A stretch of 14,214 nt of DNA from Caryophanales bacterium UBA970 (lineage in GTDB: Bacteria; Bacillota_I; Bacilli_A; RFN20; CAG-826): contig DBCA01000030.1 of assembly GCA_002292805.1 (NCBI GenBank), positions 761-14,974 of the forward strand, written 5' to 3'. Positions within the stretch are counted from its first letter, which is position 1; every line of letters starts with the position of its first letter. Positions 7,089-13,702 of this stretch are shown here, piece by piece. A program made the position numbers and the translations under genes. The notes under the pieces were generated by a model. That model ran no database searches. It was not told where the DNA came from and worked only from the letters and a program-made list of their open reading frames with translations.

Positions 7089-7922
7089 ATGAAGATTTTA
7101 TGGATTGGCACAGGAGTGATGGGATCAAACATGATCAAACATCTTTTGCCATTTCATCAAGTTACTGCCTTTAATCGTCGAATTGAAAAAGCAACATCCA
7201 TTGATCCGCGGATTCATGTCGTCACCAATCTCGTGGATGTCATCAAACACCAAGACATGATCCTCACCATGTTAGGAACCCCAGCGGATGTGAAAGAGAT
7301 TTATACACTTCTAATACGTGAGAGCAAACCAAAAACCACAATCATCGACTTCACCACCTCTAGTCCAGAATTAGCCGCAACACTTTACCAACAAGCAAAA
7401 GCTAAAGATATGAATCTACTCGATGCCCCAGTCACTGGTGGAAAAAAAGGTGCGATTGAAAAAAGTTTAACGATCATGGTGGGTGGCGATCGCGCAGTGT
7501 ATGAGGCGGCACTCCCTTTATTCAATCTGCTAGGAAAACATATTTTCTATATGGGCAAAGCCGGCATGGGTCAGCATGCAAAAATGGCAAACCAAATTGC
7601 GATTGCTGGGCAATTGATTGGATTGGCAGAAGCCCTCAGTTACGCCACCGAAAAAAACCTAGATTTAAAACACGTGCTTTCGATTTTATCCTCAGGAGCA
7701 GCGCAATCGTATAGTGTCACCCATTATGGCCCAAAAATGCTAGAAAAAGATTGGTCGGCTACATTTTATCTCAAACATTTTTTAAAGGATTTATCCATCG
7801 CTTTGGCATCAAGTCTTCACCCTTTGCCCATGGTTGAACAAGTGAAAAAGACTTTAACATCTCTCGTCGATCAATATGGAGAACAAGGGGTTCAAAGTAT
7901 CATTCAGGCTTATCTAAAATAA
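7089..7922 (+). CDS. NAD(P)-dependent beta-hydroxyacid dehydrogenase (3-hydroxyisobutyrate dehydrogenase family)
   Basis: Soluble oxidoreductase, 277 residues, that should oxidise a small beta-hydroxyacid or reduce the matching semialdehyde or ketoacid. Visible: Rossmann motif GTGVMGSNM (7-15), substrate motif DAPVTGGKKGA (112-122) and catalytic lysine K165 in GMGQHAKMANQ. After the second strand the sequence reads FNRR (28-31); arginines there favour NADP(H) over NAD(H), as in the glyoxylate/succinic-semialdehyde reductase branch. Candidate substrates are 3-hydroxyisobutyrate, tartronate semialdehyde, glyoxylate or succinic semialdehyde; I cannot choose. Start: ATG at 7089 gives the exact family N-terminus. 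Its stop is only 2 bases from the stop of the convergent dehydrogenase gene, with no terminator between. Confidence 0.9.
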   Translation: MKILWIGTGVMGSNMIKHLLPFHQVTAFNRRIEKATSIDPRIHVVTNLVDVIKHQDMILTMLGTPADVKEIYTLLIRESKPKTTIIDFTTSSPELAATLYQQAKAKDMNLLDAPVTGGKKGAIEKSLTIMVGGDRAVYEAALPLFNLLGKHIFYMGKAGMGQHAKMANQIAIAGQLIGLAEALSYATEKNLDLKHVLSILSSGAAQSYSVTHYGPKMLEKDWSATFYLKHFLKDLSIALASSLHPLPMVEQVKKTLTSLVDQYGEQGVQSIIQAYLK

Positions 7923-7924
7923 GT

Positions 7925-8728
7925 TTACTTGCCGTAGATTTGATAAATCAACCAAAGCACCAGGCGATTGGGAAGTATTTTCTTTAATCCTTGCATCAGT
8001 CGATAGGAAACACCAACGGTTACATGGGATGGTGGATTCTTTTGATGAAGGATTCGGTTGCATACCTTAAACACAAGCGAGGCTGGTAAACCATTTTTTT
8101 CATCTTTTTCCATGACCGCGAGTGAGCGTGATGTTCTTGCTTGATAGGGAGATTGAGGTTTCGTAAACTTTTGCCGTTGACTAGAAAAGTTGGATTTGGT
8201 GTCACCAGGTTTAACATTCACCACACGAACACCCAACGGTTTTAATTCAAGGCGAAGACCTTCGCTGTAGGTGGCCACGCTGGATTTAGTCATGGAATAA
8301 AAGGTCTGAAAAGGGATGGTGAAATCACCAGCGACTGAGCCAATATTGATGATCAAACCAGTGGATTTTTTGAGTAAAGGTAAACACGATTGGGTGACTT
8401 GATGCATGCCAAAGACGTTCACATCATAGAGTTGCTTAACCGCACTTAATGGCGTTTCTTCAATCGGTCCGGCAATGCCATAACCAGCATTGTTGATCAG
8501 CACATCCAAGCGGCCATATTTTTTTTGAATATAGGTCGTGGTTTGTTCAATCGTTTCCATCTTGGTGACATCCATGATTTGTGCATCAAAACTAACTTTC
8601 TTCTTTGGTAAATTTCTTGCCACACCGACCACGCGATATCCAAGGCTTTGAAATTGCTGCGCAAGTTCAAAACCAATTCCTTGAGATGCGCCGGTAATCA
8701 AAATAACTGCGTCTTTACTTAATGTCAT
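7925..8728 (-). CDS. Short-chain dehydrogenase/reductase, candidate 3-ketosphinganine-type reductase
   Basis: A 267-residue classical SDR. Cofactor motif TGASQGIG (12-19), A37-R38 after the second strand (suggests NADPH), NNAGYG (79-84), and catalytic N104, S131, Y144, K148 (YSMTK). The sequence is closest to the 17-beta-HSD-like SDRs, many of which reduce lipid ketones, and the C-terminus from about 243 is hydrophobic and basic, which could hold it on the membrane. The frame opens earlier (8773), but the ATG at 8728 gives the standard N-terminus and a 14-base overlap with the PLP enzyme gene, so the two are translationally coupled. A ketone made by an alpha-oxoamine synthase is the natural substrate for a coupled SDR, as 3-ketosphinganine reductase follows serine palmitoyltransferase. 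SDR is certain; the substrate is inference. Confidence 0.9.
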   Translation of the reverse strand: MTLSKDAVILITGASQGIGFELAQQFQSLGYRVVGVARNLPKKKVSFDAQIMDVTKMETIEQTTTYIQKKYGRLDVLINNAGYGIAGPIEETPLSAVKQLYDVNVFGMHQVTQSCLPLLKKSTGLIINIGSVAGDFTIPFQTFYSMTKSSVATYSEGLRLELKPLGVRVVNVKPGDTKSNFSSQRQKFTKPQSPYQARTSRSLAVMEKDEKNGLPASLVFKVCNRILHQKNPPSHVTVGVSYRLMQGLKKILPNRLVLWLIYQIYGK

Positions 8729-9938
8729 GAAGCATGGCCATGATGGCTTTCTCATCTTGAGGAACTTTGGCAATCACATCAGCGATAATCTCAACTGCTT
8801 CATCAATCAATGCCTTGGTGTGGGTGGCGGTGTAACTGGTACGAATCAAACATTGACCTTCCGGGGTTGCAGGTGGAATCACTGGATTGACATACACACC
8901 TTGTTGATAAAGCATTTTTGCAATCACAAAGGTTCTCATCATCGTATATGTATAGATAGGAATAATCGGGGCTATGGAATCATTGGCAAGCGGTAATTTT
9001 TTTTCAAGCAAGCGCTTGCGAGCATACGCGGCAATGTCTAATAAAGCTTTTGGTCTTTTTGGTTCTGCTTTAAGAATTCTTAAGGCAGCAAGGGCGCTTG
9101 CGGTTGAGGCTGGCGTCAAAGCTGCAGAAAAAATAAATGGACGTGATTTATGTTTAATAAAGTTGACCACTTCTTTTTTACCAACCACAAATCCACCGAT
9201 AGAGGCTAGTGATTTTGAAAAGGTGGACATAATCATATCGACTTCTTCATGCAAGCCAAAGTGTTCAGCAGTGCCCCGGCCTTTGATTCCTAAGACACCA
9301 AAAGCATGAGCGTCATCGACCATGACACGCGCCCCATATTTTTTAGCAAGAGTGAGAATCTCAGGTAACTTGGCAATGTCTCCTGACATGGAAAATATCC
9401 CATCCGTGACAATCAGTTTTCCCGCCTTAGGATCGGCTTCTTGGAGGAGCTCTTCTAAATGTTTCATGTCATTGTGGTTGTAACGAACCGATGAAGCATA
9501 ACTTAAACGAATCCCATCATAAATACAGGCATGATTTTCTTTATCAGAGAAAATAATATCGTCACGACCAGCAATCGCTGAAATAATCGCTAAGGTCGAT
9601 TGAAAGCCACTAGGAAACGTTAAGGCTGCTTCTTTTTCCATGAACAAAGCAAGTTCTTGTTCTAAATCCAAATGCAAACTCAATGTCCCGTTTAAGAATC
9701 GCGATCCTGAAACCCCTGATCCATATTTTTTAACTGCTTTGACCGTAGCTTGAATGACACGTTTATCACCAGTGAGACCAAGGTAATTATTTGAACCGAT
9801 CATCACCTTACGATGACCTTCCATTTTAACGACAATATCTTGCTTACTTTCTAAAGCATGAAAATATGGATAAATGCCTAAATCAATGACGTTATCAACG
9901 TCTTTGAACTCAAATGCTTTTTTAAATAAATCTGCCAT
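8715..9938 (-). CDS. Serine palmitoyltransferase-like alpha-oxoamine synthase (PLP)
   Basis: Fold-type I PLP enzyme, 407 residues, that condenses an amino acid with an acyl thioester, losing CO2. Motifs: GSNNYLGL (48-55), GSRFLNGT (78-85), H136 stacking on PLP (ENHA), TDGIFSMSGDI, D208 and H211 (VDDAH), Schiff-base lysine K242 in TFSKSLASIGGFV, and R366 (LIRTSYTATHT) for the substrate carboxylate. These agree with bacterial serine palmitoyltransferases as I remember them (SRFLNGT, TFSKSLASLGGFV) and not with threonine-pathway KBL (VRFICGT, GTLGKALGG) or BioF. No tdh or bio genes are adjacent; an SDR overlaps instead. Start: ATG at 9938, AAAGG 9 bases upstream. It may form 3-ketosphinganine or another amino ketone; chain length and amino acid cannot be read. 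Confidence 0.85.
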   Translation of the reverse strand: MADLFKKAFEFKDVDNVIDLGIYPYFHALESKQDIVVKMEGHRKVMIGSNNYLGLTGDKRVIQATVKAVKKYGSGVSGSRFLNGTLSLHLDLEQELALFMEKEAALTFPSGFQSTLAIISAIAGRDDIIFSDKENHACIYDGIRLSYASSVRYNHNDMKHLEELLQEADPKAGKLIVTDGIFSMSGDIAKLPEILTLAKKYGARVMVDDAHAFGVLGIKGRGTAEHFGLHEEVDMIMSTFSKSLASIGGFVVGKKEVVNFIKHKSRPFIFSAALTPASTASALAALRILKAEPKRPKALLDIAAYARKRLLEKKLPLANDSIAPIIPIYTYTMMRTFVIAKMLYQQGVYVNPVIPPATPEGQCLIRTSYTATHTKALIDEAVEIIADVIAKVPQDEKAIMAMLHDIK

Positions 9939-9976
9939 ATGAATTTACCTTTCTTAATAAGTCTAAAACTGATGTA

Positions 9977-9998
9977 ATGATAGCATTTTTGCTATAAT
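9977..9998. promoter_or_regulatory. Two back-to-back extended -10 promoters on one palindrome
   Basis: Palindrome ATAGCA-TTTT-TGCTAT (9980-9995). Its right arm begins TGCTATAAT (9990-9998) for msrB on the plus strand; its left arm gives TGCTATCAT (9985-9977) on the minus strand for the PLP enzyme gene. Both have the TGN extension and poor -35 boxes. Starts would fall near 10005 and 9970, leaving leaders of about 22 and 32 bases with AGGA (10015-10018) and AAAGG (9952-9948). Confidence 0.6.
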
Positions 9999-10026
9999 TA
10001 ATTAAATTGTAGACAGGAAAAAACTC

Positions 10027-10470
10027 ATGAAAAAGAAAATCGACCCTCGTCAATTAACCCCTATTCAACGTGCTGTTGCATTAGAAAGTGGAACTGAACC
10101 ACCCTTCAATAACGAATATTGGGATAACCACGCTCATGGATTGTATGTGGATGTGCTTGATGGTAAACCTTTATTTACCTCAGAAGATAAGTTTGATTCT
10201 GGTTGTGGTTGGCCGAGTTTTACCAAACCCATTGTGGAAACCTCCATCTTAGAGAGAAGTGACTATTCTCATGGCATGGTCCGCGTGGAAGTCAGAAGCC
10301 AAGACTCCGATATTCATCTTGGTCACGTTTTTGAGGATGGCCCTTTAGACAAGGGTGGATTAAGATACTGCATTAATTCCGCATCCTTAAAATTCATCCC
10401 TTTTGATCAACTCGATAGCCTAGGTTATGGAGACTATAAAAAGTACTTCAAAAAAACCAAAGGAAAATAA
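10027..10470 (+). CDS. msrB: Peptide-methionine (R)-S-oxide reductase MsrB
   Basis: Cytoplasmic repair enzyme that reduces methionine-R-sulfoxide in oxidised proteins, regenerated by thioredoxin. A 147-residue single-domain form: [10 protein letters not shown] near the start, [17 protein letters not shown] with probable resolving C60, HLGHVF and [12 protein letters not shown] with catalytic C115. Both CXXC pairs that bind zinc in many MsrBs are absent (VDVLDG and SQDSD stand in their place), so this is the zinc-less type known from Bacillus and Neisseria. AGGA lies 8 bases before the ATG, behind an extended -10 TGCTATAAT. First gene of a two-gene unit with the PAP2 phosphatase; no msrA is in the window. 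Confidence 0.96.
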   Translation: MKKKIDPRQLTPIQRAVALESGTEPPFNNEYWDNHAHGLYVDVLDGKPLFTSEDKFDSGCGWPSFTKPIVETSILERSDYSHGMVRVEVRSQDSDIHLGHVFEDGPLDKGGLRYCINSASLKFIPFDQLDSLGYGDYKKYFKKTKGK

Positions 10471-10476
10471 ATCACC

Positions 10477-11376
10477 ATGACCTCCATCAATTTAACCATC
10501 AGTGAATTCATCCAAAGTTTTCGTTCAGACTTTCTTGATGCCTTCTTTTTATTCATCACTCAGTTTGGTGATGAAACCGTCTTTTTAATTGTCGGTGCTG
10601 TCCTCTATTGGACGTTTGATAAGAAGTTTGCCTACCGATTTATTATGTTTTTTCTTTATGGTGCGGTTTTCAACGGGTCATTAAAGTTTTTAACCAACAC
10701 CCCTCGTCCTTACGTTGAACATCCTGAATCCATTCAACTCATAGGCGAAGGATCGCTAGGAACTTCCTTACCAAGTGGGCATGCGCAAAATAGCACCACC
10801 ATGGCGTTGGTCCTTTCCGAAAAACATCGTCAAGTGGGCAAGTGGTTCACCACTTTCTTAACGGTGATGGTGATCTTGGTCATGCTATCTCGTCTATATT
10901 TAGGAGAACATTATTTAAGTGATGTGATCTTTGGATCGGCCATCGCCTATAGTTTTTATCAATTGATTCGATATATACAAACCAAACCCTTCGCTTCAAC
11001 CTATGTTCAATACTTGCCACTGATCTTGTTGTTACCGATTGCCATCCTCACCAATGACAAGAATGTATTTTTAGCCTCGGCGAGTATCTTTGGGTTTAGC
11101 CTTGGTTACCCTTTAGAACGTCGTTACATCGGCTTTAAAGAAAAGACAAAACGGCCTATCGCCATCATTAAACTCGTGGTAGGATTAGGGATTGCCTTGG
11201 CGATTCGTGTTGGAATAAAAGCAGTCTTTGAAATGGGTTTATACTCGATCGACTTTGAAATCAACCCAACGTTAGGTGACCAGATGTTAGACTTTCTTCG
11301 TTATTTTTTGATTGCGATTTGGATGACGCTAGGCGCACCTTTGGTCTTTAAAACATTCTTTCAACCACAACGTTAA
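10477..11376 (+). CDS. PAP2-family membrane phosphatase
   Basis: Membrane protein of 299 residues with all three parts of the phosphatidic acid phosphatase type 2 site: K70......R77-P78 (KFLTNTPRP), PSGH (99-102) and SR.....H...D (S138, R139, H145, D149). These enzymes dephosphorylate lipid phosphates or undecaprenyl diphosphate on the outer face of the membrane. After the catalytic half (about 1-170) come some four further membrane segments (to 299), longer than the minimal PAP2 core. It starts 6 bases after msrB; AAAGGA lies inside the end of msrB, 12 bases from the ATG, which is a little far. The substrate is not readable. Being divergent from a sphingoid-base-like pair, it could act on a lipid phosphate from that route, but undecaprenyl or phosphatidyl substrates are equally possible. 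Confidence 0.92.
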   Translation: MTSINLTISEFIQSFRSDFLDAFFLFITQFGDETVFLIVGAVLYWTFDKKFAYRFIMFFLYGAVFNGSLKFLTNTPRPYVEHPESIQLIGEGSLGTSLPSGHAQNSTTMALVLSEKHRQVGKWFTTFLTVMVILVMLSRLYLGEHYLSDVIFGSAIAYSFYQLIRYIQTKPFASTYVQYLPLILLLPIAILTNDKNVFLASASIFGFSLGYPLERRYIGFKEKTKRPIAIIKLVVGLGIALAIRVGIKAVFEMGLYSIDFEINPTLGDQMLDFLRYFLIAIWMTLGAPLVFKTFFQPQR

Positions 11377-11385
11377 CAGATTGAT

Positions 11386-12627
11386 TTATTTCGCCTGGCT
11401 GATTGGCTTTGCTTTTGGCATGCCCGCGTTCATCATCGGGCGATTGACCAAATAAAGTAAACCAAAAATCATCATCAAGGCTCCGGAAATCAACAACAAT
11501 AATTCAATGGAGACGACATCTGCCAATGGGCCAAACAAGGCAATGCCAATTGGCATCGCGATGGAATTGATCATCACGGAGATACTTGACACTCGGCCCA
11601 TGTAAGCAGGATCGACTTGTTCTTGAATCATCACCGTCATCGGGGTGTTATAAAAAGGCAAGACAACCCCTTGAATCAACATAAAGATAAAGTAAACATA
11701 AAAATTACCAACCACACCTAACATGAACACCCCAAATCCCATGATGGAAATAGCAATGCCTGCGGTCACAATTCGATTTTTCAATCCACCCCACCATGCG
11801 ACCAATAACGCCCCGATGGTCATGCCTCCAGAGAAGCCAACTTCAACCATGGTTAAGCGGAACACATCTGTTCCATATGTTTGGAATGAACGAACGACTT
11901 GAAGAGGTGATAAGAATGCAACCGGTGAAACCAAAATGAGAACGACAAATAAGTAAATAAAAAACGGAATTAGGAATGAATGCGTTTTAACATACTTTAA
12001 CCCTGCAACGAAATCTTGAACACCTGAGGTGGTTTGTTTCTTACCTTCATTGACATGCTTGGGAATGGTGACAAAAAATAATAACGTCGCCACACCTAAG
12101 ACCGCGGTAACAGTGTCTATATAAAATAAAAAACCAATACTAAACCATGAGATGAGCACCGCAGCAATGATCGGTCCTAGGACATTAAACGCTGATTGAA
12201 TACCGGTTTGAATGCCTTGCACACGCATGAGTTTATCTTGGGGAACCATCAAAGGAATGGCAGCACCAATCGCTGGTCCATGAATCGCTTGACCAATGCC
12301 GCGAATAACCGTGACGACAATCAACATCCAAATTTCGATGTCGCCTAAAGAAAATAAGATAGCCGTGACCAGGGTCACCAAAGCAATCGAACCATCGGCG
12401 ATGATAATCAATAACTTTCGATTCATCTTATCGGCAAGCACACCGGCGATGGGGGAAAAAATAAGCAAAGGGATAAATGAGGCAATGATGGCGATGGTTA
12501 ACACAGTGCCTGATTTGGTTTCTAAATTGATATACCAAAAGATTGCATATTGCACTAACAAAGACCCGACAAATGAAATCATTTGCCCAGCGATAAAGAA
12601 TGAGATATTACGTTTCCAGTTTTTCAT
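11386..12627 (-). CDS. MFS exporter, DHA3 (macrolide-efflux-like) type
   Basis: Proton-coupled efflux carrier of 413 residues with about twelve membrane segments. The loop between helices 2 and 3 has the MFS motif A form GVLADKMNRK, and the N-terminal NISFFIAGQMISFVGSLLVQYAIFW is typical of DHA3 proteins such as MefA relatives. The substrate is unknown; resemblance to macrolide pumps does not by itself predict resistance. Start: I took the ATG at 12627; the preceding in-frame TTG (12630) is less likely. AAGG lies 8 bases upstream and TGCTATAAT just above it (12652-12644), so this gene probably has its own promoter although it follows the acetyltransferase by 28 bases. Its stop is 9 bases from that of the convergent PAP2 gene. 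Confidence 0.88.
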   Translation of the reverse strand: MKNWKRNISFFIAGQMISFVGSLLVQYAIFWYINLETKSGTVLTIAIIASFIPLLIFSPIAGVLADKMNRKLLIIIADGSIALVTLVTAILFSLGDIEIWMLIVVTVIRGIGQAIHGPAIGAAIPLMVPQDKLMRVQGIQTGIQSAFNVLGPIIAAVLISWFSIGFLFYIDTVTAVLGVATLLFFVTIPKHVNEGKKQTTSGVQDFVAGLKYVKTHSFLIPFFIYLFVVLILVSPVAFLSPLQVVRSFQTYGTDVFRLTMVEVGFSGGMTIGALLVAWWGGLKNRIVTAGIAISIMGFGVFMLGVVGNFYVYFIFMLIQGVVLPFYNTPMTVMIQEQVDPAYMGRVSSISVMINSIAMPIGIALFGPLADVVSIELLLLISGALMMIFGLLYLVNRPMMNAGMPKAKPISQAK

Positions 12628-12643
12628 CAATTTTGCCTTACGA

Positions 12644-12652
12644 ATTATAGCA
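12644..12652 (-). promoter_or_regulatory. Extended -10 promoter of the MFS gene
   Basis: TGCTATAAT on the minus strand, identical to the msrB box, 16 bases before the MFS start. Transcription would start around 12637, leaving a leader of only about 10 bases that barely contains the AAGG. No good -35 box. Confidence 0.5.
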
Positions 12653-12655
12653 CAA

Positions 12656-13216
12656 CTATTTTTGGGCTAAAGTCCAATCCTTTAGCAGGATGGCATACAT
12701 ACTGGAATCTTGATAACCATCGTTACTTCGGTAGTATTGTCTGAGCACGCCTTCATGTTGGAAACCAGCTTTAATTAAGACCGCCCCACTGGCAGGGTTA
12801 TAAATCGAGTGATGGGCTTCTAGGCGATTAAAACCAACAATCCCAAGAGAAAAATCGACAACGGCTTGTAACGCTTCGGTGACATACCCTTGATTCCAAT
12901 ATCGTTTAGCGAGAGCATAACCAACTTCTCCACGTTGAAAGCCTTCATGAATGGAATGAATGCTAATCGTACCAATCAAGGGTCCATTTTTTAATTGAAT
13001 GCCCCAAACATAAAATTTAGGATCAGGATAATTACTCATCCAATAACTAATAATTCTTTTGGTTTCATCCACGGATAAATGTGGTTTCCAAGATAAATAC
13101 TTCACCACTTCAGGGTCGGTCGCCCAACCTAAAAACATACTCTCTGCATCCGTTAATTGCAAAGGTCTCAAGATTAATCTTGGGGTGGTTAATTTAATCG
13201 TTCCTTGATGTTCCAT
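12656..13216 (-). CDS. GNAT acetyltransferase, RimJ/RimL type
   Basis: A 186-residue acetyl-CoA-dependent N-acetyltransferase. TPRLILRPLQLTDAE at the start, GEVGYALAKRYWNQGYVTEAL at about 96-116 (acetyl-CoA pyrophosphate loop) and NPASGAVLIKAGFQHEGVLR in the last third mark the RimJ/RimL branch (Acetyltransf_3). Family members acetylate protein N-termini, including ribosomal proteins, or small amines; the acceptor here is unknown. The start is 3 bases after the stop of the exported-protein gene and has no ribosome binding site, so translation is likely coupled to it. It ends with TAG, unlike its neighbours, inside the region just upstream of the MFS promoter. Confidence 0.92.
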   Translation of the reverse strand: MEHQGTIKLTTPRLILRPLQLTDAESMFLGWATDPEVVKYLSWKPHLSVDETKRIISYWMSNYPDPKFYVWGIQLKNGPLIGTISIHSIHEGFQRGEVGYALAKRYWNQGYVTEALQAVVDFSLGIVGFNRLEAHHSIYNPASGAVLIKAGFQHEGVLRQYYRSNDGYQDSSMYAILLKDWTLAQK

Positions 13217-13219
13217 ACG

Positions 13220-13702
13220 TTAAATTTTATATACTCGAATGTCTTCGATATAGACGCCATACAGAAGACTACCATTTATTTTAACAAAATTGGTGAAGGT
13301 AAGAACCACGGAAGAGGAGGAAGGTTGCCGCCATGAGAGTTGGTGTTCACCAATCAGTTCATCCATCTCAATCGCCATGCTCTGTTCACCCGTGACCAAG
13401 GTGATGGCGGAAAGCCCTGAATCAATGAGAGTTTCTACAACCATCCCACCTGAGGTCGTGACATGAAGACGATATTCTCCTTGAGGAAAACTTGGTAATA
13501 CAATGTCTTGATTCAGTTCTGAAAAAAATAAAAAATCTTCTTCATCCACGGTGGCGGTAGTGGTGACATTCAAGGGTTGATACGTTAAAGAAAAAACTAA
13601 CGTTGGTGTCGATCGGAAGAATAATGACACGAACAACAAGAGCAAACTAAGCACATATAAACCCAGAACGACGATTGATTGTTTGGGTTTAGGTGGTTTC
13701 AT
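13220..13702 (-). CDS. Exported one-helix protein of unknown function
   Basis: I do not recognise this 160-residue protein. It has a basic, proline-rich start (MKPPKPKQ), one membrane segment (about 9-28, IVVLGLYVLSLLLLFVSLFF) and then a domain rich in valine, threonine, serine and phenylalanine with alternating pattern, probably all beta and outside the cell. There is no lipobox, no cysteine, and no cell-wall sorting motif. The start ATG shares one base with the upstream stop (TAATG), and the acetyltransferase gene follows 3 bases after its stop, so it is a true member of the operon. The fold is inferred from composition only. Confidence 0.75.
   Translation of the reverse strand: MKPPKPKQSIVVLGLYVLSLLLLFVSLFFRSTPTLVFSLTYQPLNVTTTATVDEEDFLFFSELNQDIVLPSFPQGEYRLHVTTSGGMVVETLIDSGLSAITLVTGEQSMAIEMDELIGEHQLSWRQPSSSSVVLTFTNFVKINGSLLYGVYIEDIRVYKI

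Noticed and set aside
8729..8773. Start of the SDR at 8773
   Set aside because: The extra 15 residues translate the end of the PLP enzyme gene and precede a standard SDR N-terminus at 8728.
8715..9938. Calling the PLP enzyme glycine C-acetyltransferase (kbl) or bioF
   Set aside because: The lysine loop (TFSKSLASIGG) and SRFLNGT match serine palmitoyltransferases, and no threonine dehydrogenase or biotin genes are adjacent.
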